Assembly: GCF_900107455.1 (NCBI RefSeq)
Contig: NZ_FNQB01000001.1
Span: 620,001 to 684,000 of the forward strand
Direction of reading: 5' to 3'
Length of the DNA: 64,000 nt
Source: Asanoa ishikariensis
Lineage (GTDB): Bacteria > Actinomycetota > Actinomycetes > Mycobacteriales > Micromonosporaceae
Shown here: one piece after another, positions 8,151 to 18,046 of the stretch
Position numbering within the stretch: position 1 is the stretch's first letter
Layout of the letters: each line of letters starts with the position of its first letter
Notes under the pieces: model-generated
The model's input: the letters and a program-made list of their open reading frames with translations, nothing else
What the model was told of the DNA's origin: nothing
The model's database searches: none
Position numbers and translations under genes: made by a program

Positions 8151-8396
8151 CGTCAGTCCCTTCCGTCGTGGGCGCGACCGAGTCACCGGGTGCTCCGATG
8201 TCGACGGTCGTCGCCGCGGGTAGCTGAGACGGACCGGGCGGTCGACTGGGTGTCGAATCGCCGCGCGGCTGCGTCGAGCCCTCCGCCGACCGTATACCGG
8301 GCAGGCGGCACAGGCCGTGATCGTTCGCGCGCGGCGAACACCCTGGGCGGTCGGGTCTTGTGGCAGTTGCCTGCCGGGGCCGATTGGGTGGGCGGG

Positions 8397-10019
8397 TCAG
8401 GCGGGGGCGACCGGGGGATCGAGGGGTCCGCCGGCGTTGTCGTCGTCGCGGCGCGCGGCGCGGGTCGGGGTCTCGACCGGCTCGGTGGCCTCGTATTCGA
8501 CCTTGCCGCCCGGGTGGAAGAGGGCGAAGCAGAGGGCCACGAACAGCGCGACGGCCATGCCGTAGAAGACCACGCGGCTGGCTTCCGCGTAGTCGCGTTG
8601 GATGGCGGCGAACGCGGCATCCCGGATCGAGGGCGGGAGCGCGGACGCCGCGTTGCTGGCACCGGTCGAAGTCATCAGGGAGTTGGCGGCGGTGGCCGCG
8701 TCGGCGCTGGGTACGCCCAGGCCGGACAGCGACGTCGTGATCTTGTCCCGGCCGACCTGGAGGAGCACCGTGCCCAGGATGGCCAGGCTCAGGCTCGACC
8801 CGTAGTTGCGCAGCGTCTGGGTGATGCCGGTGACCTCACCGTACGAGGCGTTGATCGCGCGGTTGACCGCGTCCGTGCTGGCCGGACCCAGGAAGAAGCC
8901 GATGCCGGCGCCGGAGAGGATGATCCAGTACCACTGGCTGCCTTCGGACAGGGTGGTCAGGCTGCGGGCCCAGAACGCGAAACCGATCGTGCCGAGCACG
9001 CAGCCCACGATCATCGGGCGGCGGGCGCCGCCCTGGTCGAGCATGCGGCCGCCGATCTGGGCCGCGACCACGAAGCCGCCGAAGAAGATGAGCAGGTAGA
9101 GCCCGGCGCCGCTGGCGGACTGGCCCAGTGAGATCTGCGAGTAGACGCTGGCGAAGAAGAACAGCGGCACGAAGGCCATCAGGCCGAAGAACAGGACCGC
9201 GTTGTCGATGGTGAACGCGCGGTCCCGGAAGATCCGCACCTTGATCAGCGGGGTCTCGGTGCGAAGCTCGACCAGCACGAAGATCACGAGGATCGCGAAG
9301 CCGGCGACGATGCACAGCCAGGTGCGCCAGCTATCCCAGCCCCACGAGCTCGCCTGCTGGAGGCCGAGCACGCTCAATGCCATGCCGGCGACGATCAACC
9401 CCGCGCCGCGCCAGTCGAGCTTTTCGCGGCGGTGGGCCGGGTTCACCCGGGCGTACCAGGTCAGCACGATCGCGATGATCGCCACCGGTACGTTCACCCA
9501 GAAGATCGCCCGCCAGGTGTACTGGGTGAGCCAGCCGCCCAGGATCGGCCCGATCGCGGTCAGGCCGCCGCTGATGCCGAAGAAGATCGCCAAGGCCCTG
9601 CCTCGCTGCCGCAGCGGAAAGGCGGCGACCACGATGGCCAGCGCGGCCGGGAACAGCAGCGCGGCGCCGAAGCCCTGGATGACCCGGAAGATGATCAACC
9701 ACGCCTCGGCCCCGTCGCCCTCCGGGGTCGCGCCGCACAGGGCCGACGCGACGGCGAAGATGGTCACGCCGATCAGGACCATCCGCCGGTGGCCGAGGAT
9801 GTCGGCGAGCCGGCCGCCGAAGGCGAAGAAGGCCGACAACGACAGCAGATAACCGTTGATCACCCACTGGATCGCGGACGCCGAGATGCCGAGCTCTCCG
9901 GAGATGTCGGGCACGGCGATCGACACGATCGTCTGGTCGATGAACGTCATCGCGACGGCGAACACCATCGCCGCGAGCGCGGTGTACTTGTTCGACCCGG
10001 GCTCAGCGGTGGGTGTCAT
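8397..10019 (-). CDS. MFS drug exporter, DHA2 (EmrB/QacA) family
   Basis: A 540-aa protein with about 14 hydrophobic helices, the DHA2 pattern. The N-terminal half has the DHA2 signatures FIDQTIVSIAVPDI in TM1 and GRLADILGHRRM after TM2, and RVIQGFGAALLFPAALAIV is the motif C-like helix. It should export cationic or amphipathic toxic compounds using the proton gradient. The start at ATG 10019 is chosen because TAGCGT (complement of 10026-10031) lies six nt upstream, a leaderless arrangement. The C-terminal tail is charged and cytoplasmic. There is no adjacent TetR regulator, so the substrate is unknown. Confidence 0.88.
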   Translation of the reverse strand: MTPTAEPGSNKYTALAAMVFAVAMTFIDQTIVSIAVPDISGELGISASAIQWVINGYLLSLSAFFAFGGRLADILGHRRMVLIGVTIFAVASALCGATPEGDGAEAWLIIFRVIQGFGAALLFPAALAIVVAAFPLRQRGRALAIFFGISGGLTAIGPILGGWLTQYTWRAIFWVNVPVAIIAIVLTWYARVNPAHRREKLDWRGAGLIVAGMALSVLGLQQASSWGWDSWRTWLCIVAGFAILVIFVLVELRTETPLIKVRIFRDRAFTIDNAVLFFGLMAFVPLFFFASVYSQISLGQSASGAGLYLLIFFGGFVVAAQIGGRMLDQGGARRPMIVGCVLGTIGFAFWARSLTTLSEGSQWYWIILSGAGIGFFLGPASTDAVNRAINASYGEVTGITQTLRNYGSSLSLAILGTVLLQVGRDKITTSLSGLGVPSADAATAANSLMTSTGASNAASALPPSIRDAAFAAIQRDYAEASRVVFYGMAVALFVALCFALFHPGGKVEYEATEPVETPTRAARRDDDNAGGPLDPPVAPA

Positions 10020-10045
10020 CAATACACGCTAAACGGGCATAGCCC

Positions 10046-10558
10046 TCAGCGGGTTGTATTCGGTGGCGTGGCGGCCACGCACTGCAAGCCGTCGGCCGAG
10101 GTCACAGCGGTGTCGAACCCGGCAGCCACGAAACGCGCCGCCGCCCGCGCCGCGATCTCGTCGGACCGCCCTGGCGTGGGTCCACGGCCCCAACAGGCGT
10201 ACATCGTGCCGCCCGGCACCAACAGCCGCCGCAGCAAGGCAAGCTCCTCACGCGCGGGCGTGGTCCAGAACAGATTCACGTTGATCGAGAAGATCTTGTC
10301 GAAGCGGCCCAGCTCACCGACCCCGTCGAGAGTGAACGGTGCCTGGACCACAGCCAGCCGCCCGGCCTCGACGCAGTCGGCGTTTCGGGCCAGCGTCTTC
10401 TTGACCGCCGTAAGCGATCGATCGATCGCTGTCATCGACCCGCTACGCAGGCGTCCACAGACCAACGCGGCCGCCGTCCCGCCACCGCAGCCGATCTCCA
10501 TGATCCGCTCGGCCGGACCAGGATCGACCCGGTCGACCGACCACCGGATCCGATCCAC
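10046..10558 (-). CDS. Class I SAM-dependent methyltransferase
   Basis: A 170-aa protein with motif I IMEIGCGGGTAA (residues about 19-30) for S-adenosylmethionine, an acidic residue at the end of strand 2 (MTAIDRS), and FDKIFSINVNLFW as post-motif. It is short for the fold and has no substrate-specific domain. GTG 10558 follows GGGAGG at good distance. It lies 26 bp upstream of the exporter start in the same direction, so both could belong to one unit, although the exporter has its own -10. The substrate cannot be read from the sequence. Confidence 0.8.
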   Translation of the reverse strand: MDRIRWSVDRVDPGPAERIMEIGCGGGTAAALVCGRLRSGSMTAIDRSLTAVKKTLARNADCVEAGRLAVVQAPFTLDGVGELGRFDKIFSINVNLFWTTPAREELALLRRLLVPGGTMYACWGRGPTPGRSDEIAARAAARFVAAGFDTAVTSADGLQCVAATPPNTTR

Positions 10559-10754
10559 GAGCTACCTCCCAGGTCCGTCTCCTACCGATCATCGCAGCCC
10601 TCGCTGAACCGGACCGCCGCCAACGAAGCTCCAGATCCCTTGATCACTTTCCAGCGGACGCGATCAAGCGCATGTCGCCCAGGTTGCTGTCGCTGGATGG
10701 GTGGCGTGGGCCGGTGGCGGGCGGCCATGCAGGGGTGGCTGGGCTGCTGCGGTC

Positions 10755-10775
10755 GGGTGGGTGCGGGGGCAGGGG
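10755..10775 (+). other. G-quadruplex motif
   Basis: Four G-runs, GGG (10755-10757), GGG (10759-10761), GGGGG (10765-10769) and GGGG (10772-10775), are joined by loops of 1, 3 and 2 nt. This is a canonical short-loop quadruplex on the plus strand. A looser one follows within the minisatellite (runs at about 10847, 10851, 10860 and 10873). Folding is predicted, not shown. Confidence 0.6.
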
Positions 10776-10821
10776 CGAGCGGCCCGGGTGGTGGTGCGGG
10801 GCAGGTGGCGAGTGATTGTGG

Positions 10822-10903
10822 GTGCGTGGCCAGGGCTGTTGGCGCTGGGTGGGTGGCCAGGGCTGGTGATGCTGGGTGGGTGGCGCGGGCCGTTGACGAG
10901 TGG
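10822..10903 (+). repeat. Degenerate 27-bp tandem repeat
   Basis: Three consecutive units start at 10822, 10849 and 10876. Each begins GTGSGTGGC and the first two share the core GTGGCCAGGGCTG. Units one and two differ at only a few positions; the third is more diverged and one base longer. This looks like a small minisatellite in non-coding DNA. Confidence 0.6.
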
Positions 10904-11047
10904 TCGTGCGTGGTTGGTTGGGCTGGTGGCCGCCGGTGGCTGGCTCGGGCTGTGCCCCGCCGATCGTCGCGGCCAGGCATGGCCGCGCTTATGGTCGACG
11001 ACCCGCTGGCGTGTCGGCCGCCCGCGAGTGGCATCGCCTGGGAGCAC

Positions 11048-11083
11048 ACGTGTTCTTGCATGTACGTACGTGCAAGAACACGT
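11048..11083. repeat. 36-bp near-perfect palindrome
   Basis: Arms ACGTGTTCTTGCA (11048-11060) and TGCAAGAACACGT (11071-11083) are exact complements. The 10-nt centre TGTACGTACG is itself palindromic except for its outer T/G pair. There is no T-run after it, so a simple terminator is unlikely. Its high symmetry suggests a regulator operator or an element remnant. Confidence 0.65.
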
Positions 11084-11280
11084 CGGGGTTGGAGAACATC
11101 ACCCGTCCCCGCGCGACACGCTCGCAGGAACGCAACACGCCGTCGCGACAACCTGGATGGGACGTCTCGGCTGACGAGGATCGGCCGGGCGCTGGGGCGG
11201 CCAACGGGCTGAATCGCCGAGATCGATGAGACATACGGCAGATGCCCTAGGCCGGAGGCAACCGCTCCGGGAGGGGGCGG

Positions 11281-13380
11281 CTAGTTGGGCAAGGCGTCGT
11301 TGCGGAGGACGAGGATCGCGATGTCGTCTCGGGGGGTGTCTGCGGAGAAGCCGAGCACAGTGGTTTTGAGTCGTGCCGCGACTACGTCCGCCGAGTACCC
11401 CGCCAACGGAGCCGCCGCGTCGCGTAGGCGTTCCGGGCCGAACAGGTCGCGTCCCCGGCGTCGCTCGGTGACTCCGTCCGTGTAGAAGACCAGGGCGTCG
11501 CCTGGGCGCAGGGTCAGCTCGGCCACCGGGGTCGCTACTTCGTCTAGCAGGCCGAGCGCAGTGCCACCCGTACCCACGAACGTCGCTCGGCCGTCGGCGC
11601 GGACCGCGACCGGGCGGTCGTGGCCGGCCAGGTGCAGTGAGACCGCGAGGTCGCCCTCGCCCGACGGGGCGGGGCCGACCGCGGCCAGCGCTAGCGTGCA
11701 GTAGCGCCCGCCGCCGCGTTCGACCAGCGTCTCGTTGAGTCGGGCCAAGGCCTCGGGGAGCGGCCGGCCGTCGTGGACCAGCACGCGGATCACGTCGCGG
11801 ACCAGGCCGGTGACCGCCGCTGCCGGCACGCCCTTGCCGGAGACGTCGCCGACCACCACCAGCCAGCGGTCGTCGGTGAGTGGGACCACGTCGTAGAAGT
11901 CGCCGCCGACCTCGGCCGCGTCGCCTGTCGGCACGTACTCCGCCGCGAAGCCGATGCCCTTGACCACCGGTAGGACCGGCGGGAGCAGCGACTGTTGGAG
12001 GGTGTGTGCGACCTTGCGGCGCTCCTCGTGGATCCGGGCGTTCTCGATCGCCAGGCCGGCCCGTCGGGCCACGTCCTCGATCACCGCGATCTCGTCCGGG
12101 TCGTGGCGGTGACGTTGGTGCCGGCCTACCGCCAGCGTGCCGAGCCGCTGCCCGCGGGCCACCAGCGGCACCGCGAAGCCTTCCATGGGCGGACCGAGCG
12201 GCACCTGCGCCTCGGTCCGGGACGCCTCGCGCAGCCGGGACAGCATCGACTCCGGGCCGGACTCCGCGAGCACCGCGTGCAGGCGGGGGAGCATCGACTC
12301 GTCGGCGTGGCTCGCCGCGGCGAGGTGCAGCCGGCCCCACTCGTCGGTGGTGTGCACCGCGCACCACTGGCCCAGCCGGGGCACTACGAGCTGCGGGATC
12401 AGGGCCATTGTCAGCTGTACGTCGAGCGACTGGGCCAGCAGTTCGCTCGCCTCGGCCAGGAACGTGAGCCAGCTCTGGCGCCGCATGTCGGCACGGCGCA
12501 GCCGGTCGTTCTCCACATAGAGCGAGAGCCGTTCGGCCACCAGCGCGGCGAGCGGCTGGGCGTAGCTGGACGGCGCGGCGTCGAGCTCGAGCTCGCCGCT
12601 GTACGGCCGGTTGACCGCCAGCGGGGTCCGCAGCAGCTCGTCGTCCGGCCGGGGTGGGCGGCCGTAGCGCGCGAGTACCCGGGAGCCGGCACCGTCGCCG
12701 CGGTCGAGGCGGACCACGCCGCCGGCCGCGCCGACCATCTCCGCGACGCGGGAGAGCAGGTCGTTGGCGAAGTCGGGCAGTGGATCATCGGCGTACGGGT
12801 CCGGGGCGGTCTGGCTGAGCTGGGCCATCTCGGTCGCCGTGGGGGTCGGGCCGGGAGTGGGCGGGGCCGCGACGGGCACGCTGCCGAGCACCGCGCCGGT
12901 CGCCAACTGCCGGGGTACGACCGCGTGTGGCGAAACTGACCCGTCAGATCTGTCGAGCCGGAACCAGACGCCCTTGCGTGCCCCTTCGTGGATCGTGCCC
13001 CAGCGGGAGGCGAAATGGTCGACAAGCAACAATCCACGCCCCCTTTCCGAAATTTCGGAAATGTCCGAAGCGTCGGCTCGGGGTCTCGCCAGCACCGTCT
13101 CGATCGGCCCGCCCGCGAAGTCAGTGACCGTCACCGTCAGGCCGACGCCGTCGGCTGACACCTCGATATCGAGGTCAGTCCCCGCGTGGACGACCCCGTT
13201 GGTCGTCAACTCCGTGGTCAGCAGCAACGCCTCGTTGCTCAGGTCGTCGAGCCCGGCTTCGGCCAGAACGGCACGCACCAGGGCCCTCGCGGCAGCCGGC
13301 GTGCGCCGGTCGGCGGGCAGGCGTACATGACGGACGTGCTCGACCTGGCCCGCGACGCCCTCCCCTGACACGCTTAGCAT
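11281..13380 (-). CDS. osaC: OsaC-like RsbW-kinase/GAF/SpoIIE phosphatase
   Basis: A 699-aa cytoplasmic protein. Residues about 15-150 are an RsbW-like HATPase with N-box ELTTNGVVHA and G-box GRGLLLVDHF. A GAF-type sensor region follows at about 320-480, and a PP2C/SpoIIE domain runs from about 485 to the end with GGDFYDV, GDVSGKG, LVFYTDGVTE and RDDIAILVLR for metal binding. It should phosphorylate and dephosphorylate anti-sigma antagonists in a SigB-type partner switch. Streptomyces OsaC has a similar layout and lies next to osaAB; here it is divergent from the osaA homologue. ATG 13380 is chosen by domain start; frame upstream of it is non-coding. Confidence 0.85.
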   Translation of the reverse strand: MLSVSGEGVAGQVEHVRHVRLPADRRTPAAARALVRAVLAEAGLDDLSNEALLLTTELTTNGVVHAGTDLDIEVSADGVGLTVTVTDFAGGPIETVLARPRADASDISEISERGRGLLLVDHFASRWGTIHEGARKGVWFRLDRSDGSVSPHAVVPRQLATGAVLGSVPVAAPPTPGPTPTATEMAQLSQTAPDPYADDPLPDFANDLLSRVAEMVGAAGGVVRLDRGDGAGSRVLARYGRPPRPDDELLRTPLAVNRPYSGELELDAAPSSYAQPLAALVAERLSLYVENDRLRRADMRRQSWLTFLAEASELLAQSLDVQLTMALIPQLVVPRLGQWCAVHTTDEWGRLHLAAASHADESMLPRLHAVLAESGPESMLSRLREASRTEAQVPLGPPMEGFAVPLVARGQRLGTLAVGRHQRHRHDPDEIAVIEDVARRAGLAIENARIHEERRKVAHTLQQSLLPPVLPVVKGIGFAAEYVPTGDAAEVGGDFYDVVPLTDDRWLVVVGDVSGKGVPAAAVTGLVRDVIRVLVHDGRPLPEALARLNETLVERGGGRYCTLALAAVGPAPSGEGDLAVSLHLAGHDRPVAVRADGRATFVGTGGTALGLLDEVATPVAELTLRPGDALVFYTDGVTERRRGRDLFGPERLRDAAAPLAGYSADVVAARLKTTVLGFSADTPRDDIAILVLRNDALPN
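13044..13061. other. AT-rich 18-bp palindrome inside osaC
   Basis: TTTCCGAAATTTCGGAAA is a perfect palindrome inside the HATPase domain of the osaC-like gene. It uses ATT and GAA codons that this GC-rich genome normally avoids, spelling part of ISEISE. It may be an embedded regulator site about 320 bp into the gene. Confidence 0.4.
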
Positions 13381-13512
13381 CCTGCCCCGAAGCGGCGGAA
13401 TGTTCCAAGCCGCCCGGTCTGGCAGCGGTAATCCGGAGGCGTGGCCTCGCGCCCGGCATGCGGCAAAGGCCATGATGGGAAGGCTGCCGGCGGCATCCCC
13501 CCGTCGACATCT

Positions 13513-13552
13513 CCCACGCAGACCGAGCGACCTCCCCACGCAGACCGAGCGA
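13513..13552 (+). repeat. 18-bp direct repeat in the osaA leader
   Basis: The 18-mer CCCACGCAGACCGAGCGA occurs at 13513-13530 and 13535-13552, with 4 bp between the copies. The second copy runs into the GAGGAA ribosome binding site of osaA (ATG 13559). It lies in the 178-bp region shared by the divergent osaC and osaA genes and could be a paired activator site or a translational control element. Confidence 0.6.
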
Positions 13553-13558
13553 GGAACC

Positions 13559-16500
13559 ATGACCACGGCGAAATCGATCACCGCCGCGGACCAGTCCGCC
13601 GCCGAAGACCCAAAGCAGCAGGCCGAGGCCCACGAGGCCCGCGAGGCCCGTGAGGCCTACGACGCCGACTCCAGGCAGCAGCGGCAGGAGCTGGCTGACG
13701 CACGGCGACAGCTCGACGAGCTGTCCGAGGGCCTGCGGCGAGTTGCCCGGGGCGACCTCAAGGTGCGCCTGCCGCGCCGGGCCGGCCTGGCCGGCGAGGT
13801 GGCCGACGCGTTCAACGACGTGGTCGCCACCCAGGAGCGGCAGCACCTCGACGTGCGCCGGATCGCCCGGATCGTCGGTCGCGACGGCCGGCTGACCGAG
13901 CGGCTCGACGAAGAGGGCTATGACGGCTCGTGGGCGGAGAGTCAGCGCGCGATCAACTCGTTGATCGACGACTTGGGCCGGCCGACCACCGAGATCGCCC
14001 GGGTCATCGTGGCGGTGGCCGACGGCGACCTGTCGCAGCACATGGCCCTCCAGATGGACGGCCGCCCGCTGCGCGGTGAGTTCCTGCGCATCGGTCGCAC
14101 GGTCAACACGATGGTGGACCAGCTCAGCAGCTTCTCGAACGAGGTGACCCGCGTCGCCCGCGAGGTGGGCACCGAGGGTGAGCTCGGTGGCCAGGCCGAC
14201 GTACGCGGCGTCGCCGGTACCTGGAAAGACCTGACCGACTCGGTCAACACGATGGCGTCCAACCTGACGCACCAGGTGCGGTCGATCTCGGCCGTGGCCA
14301 CCGCCGTGGCTCGGGGCGACCTGAGTCAGAAGATCACCGTGAGCGCGCGAGGCGAGGTCGCGGCCCTGGCCGACACGATGAACTCGCTCACCGACACGCT
14401 GCGGCTGTTCGCCGAGCAGGTCACCCGGGTGGCCCGCGAGGTGGGCACCGAAGGCAAGCTCGGCGGCCAGGCGGCGGTGCCCAACGTCGCCGGCACCTGG
14501 AAGGACCTCACCGACTCGGTGAACTCGATGGCGAGCAACCTGACCGCCCAGGTCCGCAACATCGCCCAGGTGTCGACCGCGGTCGCGAACGGCGACCTCA
14601 GCCAGAAGATCACCGTGGCCGCGCAGGGCGAGATCCTCGAGCTCAAGGACACCGTCAACACGATGGTGGACCAGCTCAGTTCGTTCGCCGACGAGGTGAC
14701 CCGGGTGGCCCGCGAGGTGGGCACCGAGGGCAAGCTCGGCGGCCAGGCCCAGGTGCGCGGGGTCTCCGGCACCTGGCGCGACCTCACCGAGAACGTGAAC
14801 CAGCTCGCCGGCAACCTGACCAGCCAGGTCCGCAACATCTCCCAGGTCAGCACCGCGGTCGCGAAGGGCGACCTGAGCCAGAAGATCACGGTCGACGCCC
14901 GGGGCGAGATCCTCGAGCTGAAGAACACCGTGAACACGATGGTCGACCAGCTCAGCAGCTTCGCCGATGAGGTGACCCGGGTGGCCCGCGAGGTGGGCAC
15001 CGAGGGCAAGCTGGGCGGCCAGGCCCAGGTCAAGGGCGTGAGTGGCACCTGGCGCGACCTGACCGACAACGTCAACTCGATGGCGTCCAACCTGACCAGC
15101 CAGGTCCGTAACATCGCGTCCGTCACCACCGCCGTCGCCAAGGGTGACCTCGGCCAGAAGATCACGGTCGACGCCCGGGGCGAGATCCTGGAGCTGAAGT
15201 CGACCGTCAACACGATGGTGGACCAGCTCAGTTCGTTCGCCGACGAGGTGACCCGGGTGGCCCGCGAGGTGGGCACGGAGGGCAAGCTCGGCGGTCAGGC
15301 CCAGGTCCGGGGCGTCGCGGGTACGTGGCGTGACCTCACCGACAACGTCAACTTCATGGCGTCCAACCTGACCAGCCAGGTCCGCAACATCGCCCAGGTC
15401 TCGACCGCAGTGGCCCGGGGCGACCTGAGCCAGAAGATCACGGTCGACGCGCAGGGCGAGATCCTGGAGCTGAAGAACACGGTCAACACGATGGTGGACC
15501 AGCTCTCGAGTTTTGCCGACGAGGTGACCCGGGTGGCCCGCGAGGTCGGCATCGAAGGTCAGCTCGGCGGTCAGGCCCAGGTCAAGGGGGTCAGCGGCAC
15601 CTGGCGCGACCTGACCGACAACGTGAACTCGATGGCGTCCAACCTGACCGGCCAGGTCCGCAACATCGCCAGCGTCACGACCGCGGTGGCCCGGGGTGAC
15701 CTCGGCCAGAAGATCACGGTCGACGCGCAGGGCGAGATCCTGGAGCTGAAGAACACGGTCAACACCATGGTCGACCAACTGTCGAGTTTCGCCGACGAGG
15801 TCACCCGGGTCGGCCGGGAGGTCGGCATCGAGGGCAAGCTCGGCGGCCAGGCCCAGGTGAAGGGCGTGAGTGGCACCTGGCGCGACCTGACCGACAACGT
15901 CAACCAACTCGCCTCGACGCTTACCACCCAGCTCCGCGCGATCGCGGAAGTCTCGACAAGTGTTACGCGCGGCGACCTGACCCAGCGGATCACCGTCGAG
16001 GCCCAGGGCGAGGTCGCTGACCTCAAGGACAACCTCAACCAGATGATCGTCACCCTGCGCGAGACGACGAAGAAGAACGCCGAGCAGGGCTGGCTCGACT
16101 CGAACGTGGCCCGGATCGGTGGTCTGTTGCAGGGCCAGCGGGACCTCGGCGAGGTGTGCCGCATGATCATGACCGAGGTGACCCCGCTGGTCGACGCCCA
16201 GCTCGGCGCGTTCTTCCTGGCCGACACCGACGAGGGTGTGGTCCGGCTGCGGCTGACGGCCTCCTACGGCTACGTCGCGCGCGACCACCACGTGATCTTC
16301 GGACCCGGCGAGGGCCTGGTCGGCCAGGCGGCCCTGTCCCGCCGGCCGATCCGGGTCGGCGCCGAGCCCACCGGCACGCTGACCCTGCGCTCAGGGATGC
16401 TCGACGCCCGGCCGCGTGACCTGGTCGTGCTGCCGGTGCTGTTCGAGGGCGAGGTGCTCGGCGTCATCGAGTTCGCCTGCATCGACGCGTTCTCCGACCT

Positions 16501-18037
16501 GCACCTCACGTTCCTGGAGCGGTTGGTCGCCACGATCGGCATCGCGCTCAACACCATCCAGGCCAACCGGCGCACGGAGGAACTGCTGGCCCAGTCCCAG
16601 CGGCTGGCGCACGAACTCCAGGAGCAGTCGGCCGAGCTGCAGCGCACCAACAACGAGCTGGAGGAGAAGGCGAAGCAGCTCTCCGACCAGAACATCAACA
16701 TCGAGACGAAGAACCACGAGATCGAGCTGGCTCGGATCGGCCTGGAGGAGAAGGCGCGGCAGCTTTCCGCCGCGAGCGCGTACAAGACCGAGTTCCTGGC
16801 CAACATGAGCCACGAGCTGCGTACGCCGCTCAACTCCCTCCTACTACTAGCCCGGCTCTTGGCCGACAACACCGAGGAGAACCTGTCCGCGAAGCAGATC
16901 GAGTTCGCCCGCACCATCCACAGTGCCGGGTCCGACCTGCTCTCGCTGATCGACGACATCCTCGACCTCTCGAAGATCGAGGTCGGCCGGATGGACGTGG
17001 AACCGACGGAACTGAGATTTGACGAGATCCGGGGGTACGTCGAGCAGGCGTTCTCGCCGCAGGCGGAGGACAAGGGGCTGCGCTTCGAGGTGATGGTGGC
17101 GCCGGAGTTGCCGGACATGCTGATCACCGATGCCCAGCGGCTCCAGCAGATCCTGCGCAACCTGCTCTCGAACGCGGTCAAGTTCACCGACAGCGGCGAG
17201 GTGACGCTGCGCATCCAGGCCGCCGAGCCGAGCCAGGACCTCGACGCGCCGACGTTGCAGGCGGCCCACACCGTGTTCGCGTTCTCCGTGACGGACACCG
17301 GCATCGGGGTTCCCGACGACAAGCTCAGCCTGATCTTCGAGGCGTTCCAGCAGGCCGACGGCACGACCAGCCGGCGGTACGGGGGCACCGGGCTTGGCCT
17401 CTCGATCAGCCGCGACCTGGCCCGGCTCATCGGCGGCACGATCACAGTCGTCTCCGAGCCCGAGGTCGGTTCGACGTTCACGCTGCTCGTACCCGATGTG
17501 CTGGCTCCGGACGCGGTCGTCGCCCCGATGCCCGCACCAGCTCCACCGCGCACCACGGTGCCGCCGCTGCTGCGGCCGACCACCGAGCCGGTGCGCCAGC
17601 CCAGCGCGGCCAGCCGCGCGCTCGACGGCGCCACCGTGCTGATCATCGACGACGACGTCCGCAACGTGTTCGCCCTGACCAGCGCACTGGAGCTGCACGG
17701 CATGTCGGTGCTCTACGCCGACAACGGCGGCGACGGCGTGCGCTCCCTGGCCGAGCACCCGGAGGTCGACATCGTGCTGATGGACGCGATGATGCCGGAC
17801 CAGGACGGCTACGAGACGACTCGGGTGATCCGCCGCAACCAGCACAACGCGGGCCTGCCGGTGGTCTTCCTGACCGCGAAGGCGATGCCCGGTGACCGGG
17901 AGTCGGCGATCGCGGCCGGCGCGAGCGACTACATCACGAAGCCGGTTGACCTCGACGAGCTGATCGACCTGATGGCGAGCTGGGTCCATGGCACCGCCGA
18001 CCGCTTAACCCAAGAGGGAGGAGCCCTCGACGGCTAG
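13559..18037 (+). CDS. osaA: OsaA-like poly-HAMP hybrid histidine kinase
   Basis: A 1492-aa protein without transmembrane segments. After a coiled-coil start (about 15-55) it has nine canonical HAMP units, seen as GDL motifs near residues 64, 155, 252, 344, 436, 528, 620, 712 and 804, alternating with divergent HAMP units (GxLGGQA...GTWxDLT). A GAF domain follows (about 845-1010), then a coiled coil, HisKA with His1085 in [11 protein letters not shown], HATPase ([26 protein letters not shown]) and a receiver domain (about 1357-1475) with phospho-acceptor Asp1409 in LMDAMMPD. It matches the hybrid kinase OsaA of Streptomyces osmoadaptation, and OsaB- and OsaC-like genes flank it. Confidence 0.9.
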   Translation: MTTAKSITAADQSAAEDPKQQAEAHEAREAREAYDADSRQQRQELADARRQLDELSEGLRRVARGDLKVRLPRRAGLAGEVADAFNDVVATQERQHLDVRRIARIVGRDGRLTERLDEEGYDGSWAESQRAINSLIDDLGRPTTEIARVIVAVADGDLSQHMALQMDGRPLRGEFLRIGRTVNTMVDQLSSFSNEVTRVAREVGTEGELGGQADVRGVAGTWKDLTDSVNTMASNLTHQVRSISAVATAVARGDLSQKITVSARGEVAALADTMNSLTDTLRLFAEQVTRVAREVGTEGKLGGQAAVPNVAGTWKDLTDSVNSMASNLTAQVRNIAQVSTAVANGDLSQKITVAAQGEILELKDTVNTMVDQLSSFADEVTRVAREVGTEGKLGGQAQVRGVSGTWRDLTENVNQLAGNLTSQVRNISQVSTAVAKGDLSQKITVDARGEILELKNTVNTMVDQLSSFADEVTRVAREVGTEGKLGGQAQVKGVSGTWRDLTDNVNSMASNLTSQVRNIASVTTAVAKGDLGQKITVDARGEILELKSTVNTMVDQLSSFADEVTRVAREVGTEGKLGGQAQVRGVAGTWRDLTDNVNFMASNLTSQVRNIAQVSTAVARGDLSQKITVDAQGEILELKNTVNTMVDQLSSFADEVTRVAREVGIEGQLGGQAQVKGVSGTWRDLTDNVNSMASNLTGQVRNIASVTTAVARGDLGQKITVDAQGEILELKNTVNTMVDQLSSFADEVTRVGREVGIEGKLGGQAQVKGVSGTWRDLTDNVNQLASTLTTQLRAIAEVSTSVTRGDLTQRITVEAQGEVADLKDNLNQMIVTLRETTKKNAEQGWLDSNVARIGGLLQGQRDLGEVCRMIMTEVTPLVDAQLGAFFLADTDEGVVRLRLTASYGYVARDHHVIFGPGEGLVGQAALSRRPIRVGAEPTGTLTLRSGMLDARPRDLVVLPVLFEGEVLGVIEFACIDAFSDLHLTFLERLVATIGIALNTIQANRRTEELLAQSQRLAHELQEQSAELQRTNNELEEKAKQLSDQNINIETKNHEIELARIGLEEKARQLSAASAYKTEFLANMSHELRTPLNSLLLLARLLADNTEENLSAKQIEFARTIHSAGSDLLSLIDDILDLSKIEVGRMDVEPTELRFDEIRGYVEQAFSPQAEDKGLRFEVMVAPELPDMLITDAQRLQQILRNLLSNAVKFTDSGEVTLRIQAAEPSQDLDAPTLQAAHTVFAFSVTDTGIGVPDDKLSLIFEAFQQADGTTSRRYGGTGLGLSISRDLARLIGGTITVVSEPEVGSTFTLLVPDVLAPDAVVAPMPAPAPPRTTVPPLLRPTTEPVRQPSAASRALDGATVLIIDDDVRNVFALTSALELHGMSVLYADNGGDGVRSLAEHPEVDIVLMDAMMPDQDGYETTRVIRRNQHNAGLPVVFLTAKAMPGDRESAIAAGASDYITKPVDLDELIDLMASWVHGTADRLTQEGGALDG
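14165..16040 (+). repeat. 276-bp tandem coding repeats (HAMP array)
   Basis: The conserved block encoding VG(T/I)EGxLGGQA recurs at 14165, 14441, 14717, 14993, 15269, 15545 and 15821, exactly 276 bp (92 codons) apart. Units 4-8 are nearly identical over long stretches of protein, with synonymous changes in the DNA. The fixed period points to growth by unit duplication. Confidence 0.9.
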
Positions 18038-18046
18038 GGTGGGGCG

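Larger units (their letters stand above)
10559..11280. other. 722-bp non-coding region with unusual structure
   Basis: No convincing gene: the open frames give low-complexity His/Pro/Thr or Trp/Gly/Arg-rich peptides with no start signals. The plus strand is strongly G/T-rich from about 10690 to 10950. The stretch contains a canonical G-quadruplex motif, a degenerate 27-bp minisatellite and a 36-bp palindrome, listed separately. It separates osaC from the methyltransferase, both on the minus strand. Confidence 0.65.

Noticed and set aside
10582-11212. Open frames of 189-190 codons on both strands in the intergenic region
   Set aside because: Both are low-complexity translations of a G/T-rich minisatellite, without ribosome binding sites or recognisable protein features.
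14165-16040. Regular 276-bp repeats considered as a CRISPR-like or satellite array
   Set aside because: The repeats are in-frame codons of HAMP domains with a 92-residue period and no unique short spacers.
13175-16291. A 1038-codon open frame on the minus strand opposite the HAMP array
   Set aside because: It is an antisense shadow of a repetitive GC-rich gene: its repeats are the complement of the HAMP units, it has no start signals and its composition (His/Leu/Val/Asp/Gly-rich) is that of a reversed frame.
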